Shown in pieces: positions 1 to 7,759 of a DNA stretch of 42,375 nt. The stretch is from JBBSHE01 sp038253325 (GTDB lineage Bacteria; Actinomycetota; Actinomycetes; Propionibacteriales; Nocardioidaceae). Positions within the stretch are counted from its first letter, which is position 1, and every line of letters begins with the position of its first letter. The stretch spans positions 1 through 42,375 of the forward strand of contig JBBSHE010000025.1 in assembly GCA_038253325.1 (NCBI GenBank), read 5' to 3'. The notes under the pieces are model-generated. The model worked only from the letters and a program-made list of their open reading frames with translations, searched no databases and was not told the DNA's origin. Both the position numbers and the translations under genes were made by a program.

Positions 1-1
1 C

Positions 2-232
2 GGATTGGCGAACAGGGCGCGGAAGGTCCAGTCCGCGCTCGGCGACTACCTCGACACGGTGCGTACCGGCAACTGGTTGACGCAACTCGGCCGCGATGCG
101 GTCACCGGCGACGCGGCGTTCACCTTCGGTCGTCTGCATGCCCGCAACGAAGCAGAACGCGACGCTCACGACGCTGCGTACCGCGAGGCGATCGAAGGCG
201 TGATCAGCAGCAAGGATGCCCGCTACCTCTGA
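2..232 (+). CDS. CHAD domain protein, C-terminal fragment (cut by left window edge)
   Basis: The reading frame is open from the first bases of the window, so the gene starts outside. The visible 76 residues resemble the end of a CHAD domain: RARKVQSALGDYLDTV, then a helix with FTFGRLHARNEAERD. CHAD domains are helical, conserved-histidine domains that bind polyphosphate and often follow a CYTH domain; no CYTH part is visible here. A TTG at position 5 could be read as a start, but a 75-residue protein would lack most of the domain, so I treat the entry as partial. It ends 24 nt before the convergent gene on the other strand. Identification is by family resemblance only. Confidence 0.7.
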   Translation, partial: GLANRARKVQSALGDYLDTVRTGNWLTQLGRDAVTGDAAFTFGRLHARNEAERDAHDAAYREAIEGVISSKDARYL

Positions 233-255
233 CGGTGGGCACCACCGTCTCGTCG

Positions 256-966
256 TTACCCGGGCGGCAGGTCCCAGTCGTCGTCATGCGTGCGCAGCAC
301 GACCACGGCGACGACCGCGAAGCCAACCGCGTTCAAGCCCCACGCCACCAGGTCGAGTCCGTGGCTGGCGACGACGACGGCCGCCACGAAGTGCAAGGGC
401 TGGGCGACGACGGTAATGACAGCCGCCCAGCGAGGCACCCTCCGTGAGCACCACATTGCTGCCCCGAGCAGGATGGTCCCGAACACGTGGCCGATGACGA
501 ACACGATGCCGGCAATGGCCGTGGTCGGGTGCGCTGCGTCGTAAAGCCGGATCAGGGTTGTCTGGCTGATCCCCTCGTGCACCCCGGCCCACAGCAGCAG
601 GTCGCTGCTCATCAGCCAGGTGAGGCAGATGTAACCGGGGATCGTCAGCAGCAAACCCCCGGCCGTGAGCCGGGGTGCCCCGGAACGGGTCAACCGCGCG
701 ACTGCGAGCATGCCAGGGATCAGGGCCAGCACCCCGACGAAGCCGAGCCAGACCACGATGGATTGTCCACTCTGATCGGCGGCCACTTTGTGCACGATCT
801 CCTTCGTGCTGTCGACCGTGTTGTAGGGCAGCACGTAGCGAAGAACGGCCACGGCGGCTGGCCCGATCGGGAGCAGGGCGGCCAGCAGCCAGCGGCTGTA
901 CCTTCGGAGGTCCGTGGGAGACGCCGTTGTGCCTGTGGTCGGGCCGGGGACGCGCAGCGTGGTCAT
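256..966 (-). CDS. integral membrane protein of unknown function (236 aa)
   Basis: The protein has a short Thr-rich cytoplasmic start and then about six hydrophobic segments, for example around residues 28-45, 70-90, 100-120 and 150-170, separated by short loops. It ends in an acidic, Trp-containing tail. I recognise no catalytic motif; the layout resembles uncharacterised DUF4386/DUF998-like membrane proteins of actinomycetes, but that is a loose impression. Its ATG overlaps the stop of the upstream 120-aa membrane protein by 4 bp (963-966), so the two are almost certainly co-transcribed and translationally coupled. The pair diverges from the two-component system at 1497-4132. Confidence 0.75.
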   Translation of the reverse strand: MTTLRVPGPTTGTTASPTDLRRYSRWLLAALLPIGPAAVAVLRYVLPYNTVDSTKEIVHKVAADQSGQSIVVWLGFVGVLALIPGMLAVARLTRSGAPRLTAGGLLLTIPGYICLTWLMSSDLLLWAGVHEGISQTTLIRLYDAAHPTTAIAGIVFVIGHVFGTILLGAAMWCSRRVPRWAAVITVVAQPLHFVAAVVVASHGLDLVAWGLNAVGFAVVAVVVLRTHDDDWDLPPG

Positions 967-1325
967 TGCGCCACCGCTGCCGTCGCCGTACGACGCGTGC
1001 CCGACATGCAGAGGACGAGACCCACGACCGTCAAAATGATGCCCGCTGCAACTGCGACGACGATCCCGGCGGGCACGTCACTCACAAAGAATGCCGGCAA
1101 CGCCGATACCGCCGACAGCAGCCGCAGGGCGGCCAGAACGAAGAACGCCTTCCTCATTCCGCGCCAGGCAAGGCCGATGCACACCAGGCTGGCTACTCCG
1201 ATGACCGACCCGGCGATCGCCACCCCCATCGGTGGGCTCTTTCCATCCGTCAACAACGGCCCGAGCACATCGAGCAAGGAGAGAGCGCCGAGCACAACGA
1301 GCCCGACGCGAAACATACGAGACAT
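963..1325 (-). CDS. small four-helix membrane protein (120 aa)
   Basis: About four hydrophobic segments (residues 5-25, 33-52, 60-78, 83-108) end in a short Thr/Ala/Arg tail. No known family is recognised. A strong ribosome binding site, AGGAGG, sits about 6 nt before the ATG on the minus strand (near 1331-1336), which supports this start. It is the first gene of a two-gene unit with the 236-aa membrane protein downstream. It faces away from the histidine kinase gene across a 171-bp divergent region, which suggests it may be a target of that system; this is inference from layout. Confidence 0.75.
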   Translation of the reverse strand: MSRMFRVGLVVLGALSLLDVLGPLLTDGKSPPMGVAIAGSVIGVASLVCIGLAWRGMRKAFFVLAALRLLSAVSALPAFFVSDVPAGIVVAVAAGIILTVVGLVLCMSGTRRTATAAVAQ

Positions 1326-1422
1326 GAGAACCTCCTACGATCTGTGCGACTCCGAGTTGAGCCGTGTCCTCACTATCGGAGCTCGGCGCACTCACCGTCA
1401 TGAGCCAGCAGACCACGCCGTA

Positions 1423-1438
1423 CCGGGAGATCTCCCGG
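1423..1438. promoter_or_regulatory. perfect 16-bp palindrome in the divergent promoter region, candidate operator
   Basis: CCGGGAGATCTCCCGG is a perfect palindrome. The half-site ACCGGGA recurs at 1467-1473 and 1473-1479, so three direct copies plus one inverted copy lie within 60 bp, all between the divergent membrane-protein pair (start 1325) and the histidine kinase (start 1497). NarL/LuxR-type response regulators bind short inverted repeats, so autoregulation by the 3485-4132 regulator is plausible. No binding evidence exists. No clear sigma-70 -10/-35 pair could be fixed in this region. Confidence 0.45.
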
Positions 1439-1496
1439 CCCCGACAGGGAACCCATTCCCGCCACACCGGGAACCGGGAGGTCCACACTTGCAGGC

Positions 1497-3488
1497 ATGG
1501 CCGCCCCGACCGTCTCAACCAGGCAAGCGGTTGCCGTCGGCCTGGGGACGCTCGTCGTTGCCGAGGTCATCGTCTCTTGGGCTCTCGCCGTATCGGTTGG
1601 GTGGGACTGGCACGAAGCCTCGAACACGTACGTCGTGACCAACGGCCTGATGGGCCTTGCGTTCGGAGTCTGCGGCAGCGTGATCGCCCGCCATCGCCCG
1701 GGTAACCCGATCGGCTGGCTGTTCGTCGCGGACGGCATCGGTCATGCGACGAGTGCCCTGGCGGTGCCGCTGACGGCGATCCTCGTGGACCACCACGCCC
1801 CGCTGGTCGCGCAAAGGCTGGGCAGCACGGTCTTCGCCTGGTCGTGGCCGTGGTCGATCGGACTCTTCCTGCCGCTCGCCCTGATGCTGTTCCCCGATGG
1901 CCGGCTCCCATCGCCCCGCTGGCGGCCGGTTGCGATCGCCATCATCGCCACGTCTCCGCTCTTCACCATCGAGCTCGGAACCGACCCGGTGGCGGCGATC
2001 GGCGATGTCCCGCTCGGATACCTGACACTGGGCAGCCACGATGCATTGAACCCGATCTGGACGGCATCAGAGCTCCGAACACTGCTCGCGCTCGTGGTGG
2101 CGACGTCGGCACTCGTGGTTCGGTACCGCCGAGCCGACAGCACTGTGCGCGAGCAGCTGCAGTGGCTGCTCCTTGCGACCATGACCGCCGTGGTGTTGAT
2201 CGTGCCCTGGAGCTTTGTCGCGGGAACACCAATCGTGGTGCTCTTCGCGATCCCCCTCATCCCGATCTCGGTCGCGTTGGCGATCGTCCGGCACCAGCTT
2301 CTCGACATCCGGTTCGTGGTCTCACGCGCGGTGGCCTGGCTTGTGCTGTCCTTGGGCGTCGTCGCGTCTTACGTGCTTCTGATCTCGCTGCTGGACACGT
2401 TCATCTCGACACGGGTCAGCGGCTCCATCGTGGCGACGGTCATCATCGCCCTGCTCGTCACCCCTGTCCTGCCTCGGCTTCAGCGGCTGGTCGACCGGGC
2501 GATGTACGGCGACCGGAACGACCCCGTTCGGGTCGTGTCGAGAGTCGGCGACCATCTCCACCGCGGGAGTGCGAGCAGTCTTGGTGAGGTGGCTGACTCG
2601 ATCCGCGAGGCGTTGCGAGTCCCGTACGTCGCGGTGTGGGCGGAGCACAAGATCGTTGGTGAGGCAGGGGCTCTCGCCGACGGTCAAGCCCATGACATAC
2701 CCCTGACCTACGGCTCCGCGGTTGTTGGGCGGCTGTCCGTCGGACTCAGGCCGGGGGAACGGAAGTTGACCCGTCCCGACCAGGAGGCCTTGCGGCTGGT
2801 CGCCAGTTCGGTTGCTGTCGCCGTCCACGCGATCACCCTGGCGGCCGCCTTGAAGGTCTCCCGCGAGCGGCTTGTCGCCGCCCGCGAAGAGGAGCGTCGA
2901 CGGCTGCGCCGGGATCTGCACGACGGGCTGGGCCCGTTGCTCACCGGCTTGGCGCTCACCGCCGACGCGGCCGCCAACCTACAGCTCGACGACCCGAAGA
3001 AGACGTCGACGCTGTTGCAAACGGTCCGGAGCGAGTCGAGAACCGTGATCGCGGACGTACGACGGCTCGTCGACAACCTGCGCCCGCCGGCCCTGGACCA
3101 GCTCGGCCTGGTCGGGGCACTGAAGCAGCGAGCCGACCAGCTGTCGATGCAGTCCAACGGCCGCCGCATCGACCTGAGCCTGGTGGCGCCGGACGATCTT
3201 CCGACCCTGCCAGCAGCCCTCGAGGTCGCCACCTACCGGATCGCCACGGAGGCGCTCACGAACGTCGTACGGCACTCGAAGGGTTCCATGGCCGAGGTGA
3301 CACTCACCTGCGGAGACCAGCTCGAGGTGCAGGTCATCGATAACGGCGCGTCGATCGAGACATGGTGCCCTGGAGTCGGCCTGCAGGGCATGCGGGAGCG
3401 CGCGGACGAGCTGGGCGGCCGGTTCGAAGCGGGCCCTTCGACATCGGGGGGCCGCGTGTACGCGTCCTTTCCGCTGGGTGCGGTATGA
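1497..3488 (+). CDS. membrane sensor histidine kinase, NarL-system type (HisKA_3)
   Basis: The first 330 residues or so are multi-helix membrane sensor, including a GNPIGWLF loop near residue 68. A GAF-like cytoplasmic region follows (about 350-440). The HisKA_3 dimerisation helix carries the phospho-acceptor His475 in RRDLHDGLGP, and a HATPase_c domain has its N-box Asn589 in EALTNVVRHS and glycines in GVGLQGMRERADELGG. This is the architecture of kinases that autophosphorylate on His and pass phosphate to a LuxR-type regulator. The stop overlaps the start of the regulator gene by 4 bp (ATGA), a classic coupled pair. The signal is unknown; the large membrane sensor suggests an envelope or membrane stimulus. 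The ATG at 1497 has only a weak ribosome binding site. Confidence 0.93.
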   Translation: MAAPTVSTRQAVAVGLGTLVVAEVIVSWALAVSVGWDWHEASNTYVVTNGLMGLAFGVCGSVIARHRPGNPIGWLFVADGIGHATSALAVPLTAILVDHHAPLVAQRLGSTVFAWSWPWSIGLFLPLALMLFPDGRLPSPRWRPVAIAIIATSPLFTIELGTDPVAAIGDVPLGYLTLGSHDALNPIWTASELRTLLALVVATSALVVRYRRADSTVREQLQWLLLATMTAVVLIVPWSFVAGTPIVVLFAIPLIPISVALAIVRHQLLDIRFVVSRAVAWLVLSLGVVASYVLLISLLDTFISTRVSGSIVATVIIALLVTPVLPRLQRLVDRAMYGDRNDPVRVVSRVGDHLHRGSASSLGEVADSIREALRVPYVAVWAEHKIVGEAGALADGQAHDIPLTYGSAVVGRLSVGLRPGERKLTRPDQEALRLVASSVAVAVHAITLAAALKVSRERLVAAREEERRRLRRDLHDGLGPLLTGLALTADAAANLQLDDPKKTSTLLQTVRSESRTVIADVRRLVDNLRPPALDQLGLVGALKQRADQLSMQSNGRRIDLSLVAPDDLPTLPAALEVATYRIATEALTNVVRHSKGSMAEVTLTCGDQLEVQVIDNGASIETWCPGVGLQGMRERADELGGRFEAGPSTSGGRVYASFPLGAV

Positions 3489-4132
3489 GCGACATCCGCG
3501 TTGTGATCGCGGACGACCATCCCATCGTGAGGGACGGACTGACGGCGCTGCTGGCGTCAATCCCCGGTTTCACGGTCGTTGCCCAGGCGGGCAACGGGAA
3601 GGAGGCGGTTCAGGAGGTAGTCATGCACCGGCCGGATGTGGCCCTCGTCGACCTGCAGATGCCCGAGCTCGACGGTTTCGAGGCCACCCGTCAAATCAGC
3701 CGAGTCGCGCCTGAGGTCGCCGTGCTCGTGCTGACCATGCATGACGACGACGACTCGGTCTTCGCCGCGATGAGAGCGGGCGCGCGCGGATACCTCGTGA
3801 AGGGCGCGGAACAGGACAACATCACCAGTGCCATCCGCGCCGTGGCCGCGGGGGAAGCGATCTTCGGTTCCGGGGTGGCGCAGAAGCTCCTGACCTTCTT
3901 TGCAGCTGGACCATCGGCGAACACCGCTCCATTTCCCGAGCTGTCTGCCCGCGAGGTGCAGATCCTCGATCTGCTTGCGGGTGGGCTGTCCAACGCCACG
4001 ATTGCGCAGCGCCTCTCACTCGCGCCGAAGACCGTGGCCAACCATGTGTCCAGCATCTTCATGAAGCTCCAGGTCGCCGGAAGACCCCAGGCGATCGTGC
4101 GGGCACGCGATGCCGGTCTCGGGAGGCTGTAG
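3485..4132 (+). CDS. response regulator, NarL/FixJ (LuxR-HTH) family
   Basis: The protein is 215 aa. The receiver domain (1-120) has the acidic pocket Asp10-Asp11 in IADDHPIVRDG, phospho-acceptor Asp56 in VALVDLQMPELDG, the conserved Thr in LVLTMHDDDD and Lys in GYLVKGA. The C-terminal LuxR helix-turn-helix (about 148-212) reads LSAREVQILDLLAGGLSNAT, then AQRLSLAPKTVANHVSSIF. The frame is open further upstream, but the ATG at 3485 is preferred: it gives the usual N-terminus and a 4-bp overlap with the kinase stop. It is the partner of the upstream histidine kinase. Targets are unknown; the ACCGGGA repeats in the 1326-1496 promoter region are candidates. Confidence 0.95.
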   Translation: MSDIRVVIADDHPIVRDGLTALLASIPGFTVVAQAGNGKEAVQEVVMHRPDVALVDLQMPELDGFEATRQISRVAPEVAVLVLTMHDDDDSVFAAMRAGARGYLVKGAEQDNITSAIRAVAAGEAIFGSGVAQKLLTFFAAGPSANTAPFPELSAREVQILDLLAGGLSNATIAQRLSLAPKTVANHVSSIFMKLQVAGRPQAIVRARDAGLGRL

Positions 4133-4163
4133 AGGCGAGTGAAATCTCGCGTCCGACGCCTTT
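4133..4163 (+). terminator. weak hairpin after the response regulator gene
   Basis: Directly after the stop, GCGAG (4135-4139) can pair with CTCGC (4146-4150) across a 6-nt loop. An alternative outer pairing joins AGGCG (4133-4137) and CGCCT (4156-4160), followed by TTTG. The stem is short and the T-tract is poor, so termination is only possible. The remainder up to 4363 holds no gene I can support. Confidence 0.3.
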
Positions 4164-4363
4164 GTAGACGAAGTAGTCCGACGAGCTACACCCCGCTATG
4201 ACACCGTACGGCTGTTGCGACCTCGCGACTCGGGTGTCCCGAACGCTGCTCGAAGCGCGCTGGGTTTGACACCACCGGAGCTCGCCACCACGCGAAATTG
4301 CAGTCTCGGTTCAACAACGTCCTGACATGCCGCGAACAGCGAACTCATTGGTTCGCCGGCTGG

Positions 4364-4651
4364 TCAGGCATCGACGGCCAGGCCGACCGTCACCAAGTCG
4401 CCTACCTCGAGCCCTTCGGCCTTCCGCACCCACGCCTTCACCGGGACGATGTACCGCCCATCTTTCGGGAACAGCGACGTCTGCCACCCGGTTCCCCCGA
4501 TCTGCGCCGTGACCGGAATCATGCCCCAGCCGTAGGTGACGAACGCGGAAGTCGCTTCCAGAACACCGCACTCCTCTTCCGGAACGGTGATGAAGTGCCA
4601 TGGTGCCGGGCCTCTCCAGAACCACATCTCGCCACTGAATTCCAGGTTCAT
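4364..4651 (-). CDS. DUF1905 domain protein
   Basis: The 95 residues match the small DUF1905 family over full length: LEFSGEMWFWRGPAPWHF near the start, FVTYGWGMIPVTAQIG in the middle, then TSLFPKDGRYIVPVKAWVRK and EGLEVGDLVTVGL at the end. The fold is a small beta-barrel of unknown biochemical role, often alone or fused to bacteriocin-protection (YdeI/OmpD-associated) domains. The ATG at 4651 gives the usual family N-terminus (MNLEFSG); an in-frame upstream start at 4684 would add 11 residues. It is a single gene, not in an obvious operon. Confidence 0.85.
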   Translation of the reverse strand: MNLEFSGEMWFWRGPAPWHFITVPEEECGVLEATSAFVTYGWGMIPVTAQIGGTGWQTSLFPKDGRYIVPVKAWVRKAEGLEVGDLVTVGLAVDA

Positions 4652-4757
4652 TCGGTCAGGATAGGAGCCAGCGAGCTCCAGCACGGCGCGCGTGGTGGGC
4701 GCGTCGTGTTGGCGACGATCCTCCCGATCCGGCGAGAGGACGAGGCCTATCGCGCGC

Positions 4758-4949
4758 CTATTGCGGGGCCGTTGCGACGCTCAACCTGTGACCGTAGGGG
4801 AACACCCAGCGGATCACGCTGAGCATTGGCCGTCTACACCAGCAGTCTTCAGAGCAGTCACACCTGGCCGCACCAATGCCCTCGACGAATCGACCGATCA
4901 ACGCGAACAACAGATAGAGACCAAGTAACCGAACCGCCACACGCTTCAC
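4758..4949 (-). CDS. Cys-rich small membrane-anchored protein (63 aa)
   Basis: An N-terminal hydrophobic helix (residues 6-26, LLGLYLLFALIG) is followed by the cluster RCDCSEDCWCRRP with four cysteines in a C-x-C-x4-C-x-C spacing, then LSVIRWVFPYGHR. I know this pattern from small uncharacterised actinobacterial proteins; no function is assigned to them. The start ATG overlaps the stop of the thioredoxin-like gene by 4 bp (4946-4949), so the two are translationally coupled. The Cys cluster could bind metal or act in thiol exchange, which the partner supports; both ideas are inference. Confidence 0.75.
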   Translation of the reverse strand: MKRVAVRLLGLYLLFALIGRFVEGIGAARCDCSEDCWCRRPMLSVIRWVFPYGHRLSVATAPQ

Positions 4950-5245
4950 AACAGCACCCCCCTCAATTGATCGACGGTCGGGCAGCCCGCCAAGCCCGCC
5001 GGTGTCCGGAAGACCCGGCAGGCGAGTCCCACCGACTCATCCCCAACGGCGAACGGGTCGACACCGTTGATCAGCACAGTTGGAGAGCCTACGAAGCCCA
5101 ATGCGACAGCCCGCTCCGAGGTTTCCACCCTGGTCTGCTGGACCATCACATCCGGGTGGCCCGTGCGCCGCAATGCCTCCAGCAGACGCTGATGAGCAAC
5201 CGTCCAGTTCGGGCAACCCGCGAAGTAACGCAGTTCAACGTTCAT
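4946..5245 (-). CDS. thioredoxin-fold small protein (99 aa) with N-terminal CPNW motif
   Basis: The N-terminus VELRYFAGCPNWTVAHQRL has one active-site-like cysteine in C-P-N-W rather than CxxC. It is followed by GFVGSPTVLINGVDPF, the cis-Pro strand typical of thioredoxin-like folds, and a C-terminal helix with GCPTVDQLRGVL. Such proteins are annotated as thioredoxin-family or DF-family proteins and often sit next to mercury or metal thiol genes. The ATG at 5245 is preferred; an upstream extension in frame does not look coding. The gene ends 4 bp inside the next small gene, giving a two-gene unit of thiol proteins. Confidence 0.82.
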   Translation of the reverse strand: MNVELRYFAGCPNWTVAHQRLLEALRRTGHPDVMVQQTRVETSERAVALGFVGSPTVLINGVDPFAVGDESVGLACRVFRTPAGLAGCPTVDQLRGVLL

Positions 5246-5383
5246 TGCTGTCCGCCACCTGTTTCTGCTGTGGGGCTGGAGGCAATCGCGTGGTGGATCG
5301 CCCCGCTCGCTTACGCAGGAATCGCGTCCCGCTCGACAACAAGGGTATGCTGCCGGCCCCCTTCGGCCAACGCCGCCGAGCAC

Positions 5384-5922
5384 TCATTCAGCACCAGGGA
5401 GCGACAACTGTTGCCTGTGGAAGTCGAAGTGCCGTGTCGGGTAGCGGTAGACGTCGGCGAGCGTCATGAAGTCCTTGAAGAAAGGGTCCCAGTCCGCGGG
5501 GAAGTGCATCCCTCGATGCAGCGCGGCGTCGTCTCGGCGTCGAGACGGCGGCTCAGCGACGCGATCACTCGATCCATCTTCCGTTCGATCTGCGTCGGCG
5601 TGAAAAGCATCGCGCCTCCACGCGAACCCCAGTAGTTGATGATGTGGAACGGGCCCGTCGTGGCGTTCAAGGCCCTGGCGAACACGTGGCTGGCACCATC
5701 GGGAAGTTGTCCGAAGATCCTCACCAAGCCCAGCAGTACGCGTACCACCAGGTAACCGAACAACATATGGAATAGAAGCTGCTCGTTGTCCCAGCGCGTG
5801 CCCCGCGACGGTTGTTTCAAATCGGCGCTCGACGCGCAGTCGAGAAGCAGATGGAAGGTGGTTCGCGCCTGCTCCATCTCGTCGTGGATCGCGTGCTTGT
5901 CCACGGCGTCCGGCTCGTTCAT
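5384..5922 (-). pseudogene. DinB family protein, broken by a frameshift
   Basis: The first frame from ATG 5922 (ribosome site GGGAGG about 7 nt upstream) gives a DinB-like four-helix protein up to SLSRRLDAETT, then runs into an unrelated tail and a stop at 5464. The expected ending is present one frame over: ALHRGMHFPADWDPFFKDFM, then LADVYRYPTRHFDFHRQQLS, ending at a TGA at 5384. Adding one base around 5519-5532 would restore a 179-aa protein. The region is GC-repetitive (GCGCGGCG), so either a real indel or an assembly error fits. DinB-like proteins are metal-binding and often thiol-linked; the function here is unknown. Confidence 0.82.
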
Positions 5923-6052
5923 GACGTCCCTCCCCAAGGTTGTCTCGAGCGCCCTTCAGGGTTCACCTGGGTGCGATCCCGCGCAAGTGACGTCCGCGAG
6001 GCAACCGTTGCCTACATGCTCGATCATTATGACCGGTTCGACCCATGCCGGT

Positions 6053-6703
6053 TCAGGAGGCCGTGGCGACGCCTTCGTATGTCGCGGCCCACGGCTTGGG
6101 TTCGCCCGGGCTGTAGTAGGTGTCCAGGCGGCTGATGGTGAGCCCGCCAGTCCGGATGAGCGCCGGGATGTCTCGGTTCAGGTTGCAGCCGCAGCCAACG
6201 TGCTGCTGGAGGCCGTTGAGGCGGTCCTGCCAGCGTCGTACGCCCGGGTCCGGGGCGGCGCCATGCTCGACGAAGTGGAGCGTCCCGCCCGGACGCAGTA
6301 TGCGCAGGACCTCGCGCAGGGCTGCGACCGCATCGGGGATCGTGCACAGAGTCCACGTGCACAAGACTGCGTCGGTCGAGTCGTCCGCGAAAGGCAGGGA
6401 CTGCCCGTCGATGCCCTCGAACTGTACCGGGACGGAGGAGGCAGCGATGCGGTCGCGGGCCAGTCGAACGGCGAGCCCCGATGGCTCCACCGCACGCAGC
6501 TGGGACACGCCGGTCGGCAGGTATGGAAGGTTGAGGCCGGTGCCGAAACCGATCTCCACCACGTCTCCTTCGAGGTCACGGCACACCCGGGCACGTATCT
6601 TGCGGTTCTGCTTGTTGTCCATCAGCAGGTTCAACACTCTGGGAAAGACCTTGTCGCGGTAGATTGGCACCGCCCCATCATCGCGCGGAAACCATGTACC
6701 CAT
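6053..6703 (-). CDS. class I SAM-dependent methyltransferase
   Basis: The SAM-binding motif I is VVEIGFGTGLNLPYLP (about residues 48-63). Motif II/acidic strand lies at RAVEPSGLAVRLAR, motif IV at DAVLCTWTLCTIPD, and post-I motifs at VLRILRPGGTLHFVEHG. This is the UbiE/METTL7-like subgroup of Rossmann methyltransferases; the C-terminal stretch contains CGCNLNRDIPALI as seen in METTL7-like proteins. The substrate cannot be told; METTL7 homologues act on small thiols, which would suit this neighbourhood but is only a suggestion. A GTG a few codons in (VPIYRDKVFPR) could be the true start. It lies 51 nt downstream of ccsB on the same strand. Confidence 0.88.
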   Translation of the reverse strand: MGTWFPRDDGAVPIYRDKVFPRVLNLLMDNKQNRKIRARVCRDLEGDVVEIGFGTGLNLPYLPTGVSQLRAVEPSGLAVRLARDRIAASSVPVQFEGIDGQSLPFADDSTDAVLCTWTLCTIPDAVAALREVLRILRPGGTLHFVEHGAAPDPGVRRWQDRLNGLQQHVGCGCNLNRDIPALIRTGGLTISRLDTYYSPGEPKPWAATYEGVATAS

Positions 6704-6754
6704 AGGCGTTCAGAGGCGAGAGTCTGAGAATCGCCGATCTGGAACGACCGATCA

Positions 6755-7759
6755 TCAGACCCCGGCGTACGAGTGCAGCCCGGAACCGAAGAGGTTGATC
6801 CCAACGAAGTTGAACAGGAACGTCGCGTAGCCGACGAGGGCGACATACGCTGCAGCTCGACCTCGCCACCCGGCGGTCGCTCGGGCGTGAAGGTAGGCGG
6901 CGTAGGCGACCCACGTGATGAACGCCCAGACCTCCTTGGGGTCCCAGCCCCAGAATCGACCCCAGGCGTACTGTGCCCATATCGCGCCGGCCATGACGGC
7001 GAATGTCCAGAGCGGGAAGGCGAAGGCGTGTACTCGGTAGGCGACTCGGTCGATGGACTCGGCCGGAGGGGTGCGCCACAGAAAGCCGGTTTGGGGCAAT
7101 CCGGGGTTTGCGCGCGCCTTCGTCTCGGCCCGGTGTCGGACCAGGTACAACACGGAGGCGAGGGCCCCGACGGTGTAGGCACCACCGGCGACAGCAGCTG
7201 CCGACACGTGGATCGCGAGCCAGTATGAGTGCAGGGCCGGAACCAGTGGCTCGACGGGCCGGTACAGCAGAACGACGGCAATGCCGAGGACGGTGACCAG
7301 GAAGGCGGTGACGAGCAGCCCGAGCCAGCGGACGTGGTAGCGACGGACCAGGAAGAGGTACACGGCCGAGACAGCCAGGCAACCGGTGATCGAGAACTCG
7401 TACATGCTGCCCCACGGAACGCGGTGGGCGGCGAGGCCTCGACCGATCACGCCGACGAGGTTGAGAAGCATGCCCAGGACCGTCAGCGAGAGTCCGATCC
7501 GACCGAATCGGTCGCTGCGCTCGTCGTCGTGATGCGTGCCGGTCTGCTGCGTCGCGAGTGTGGTCGTCGCCGCGGAATCGACCGACGCAACGCTCGCGCC
7601 GACCATTGCTGGTTCGGTTGCCGTGTTGGTGGTCGTCGTCTCGACTGTGACCTGTCGCCCCATTGCCCACTCGACCACATGAGCCACCATGGCGAGGGCG
7701 TAGACGATGGTCGCCGAGTAGATCGCCTGGTTGCTCACCTGCGCAAACGTCTGTGTCAT
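6755..7759 (-). CDS. ccsB: cytochrome c biogenesis protein CcsB (heme handling, system II)
   Basis: This 334-aa polytopic membrane protein carries the tryptophan-rich WWD signature near its C-terminus (about 266-285), GRFWGWDPKEVWAFITW, which binds heme, flanked by conserved histidines in transmembrane segments. Together with ResB it transports heme across the membrane and ligates it to the CxxCH of apocytochromes c. The gene overlaps the end of resB by 4 bp and is the last gene of the ccdA / thioredoxin / resB / ccsB set in this block. A polar insertion of about 60 residues (Thr-rich, near 50-85) between the first helix and the core is longer than I would expect. Confidence 0.95.
   Translation of the reverse strand: MTQTFAQVSNQAIYSATIVYALAMVAHVVEWAMGRQVTVETTTTNTATEPAMVGASVASVDSAATTTLATQQTGTHHDDERSDRFGRIGLSLTVLGMLLNLVGVIGRGLAAHRVPWGSMYEFSITGCLAVSAVYLFLVRRYHVRWLGLLVTAFLVTVLGIAVVLLYRPVEPLVPALHSYWLAIHVSAAAVAGGAYTVGALASVLYLVRHRAETKARANPGLPQTGFLWRTPPAESIDRVAYRVHAFAFPLWTFAVMAGAIWAQYAWGRFWGWDPKEVWAFITWVAYAAYLHARATAGWRGRAAAYVALVGYATFLFNFVGINLFGSGLHSYAGV

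Noticed and set aside
487..1638. A 383-aa plus-strand open frame over the two small membrane protein genes
   Set aside because: Low-complexity, Arg/Pro-rich sequence opposite two membrane proteins with good start sites; shadow frame.
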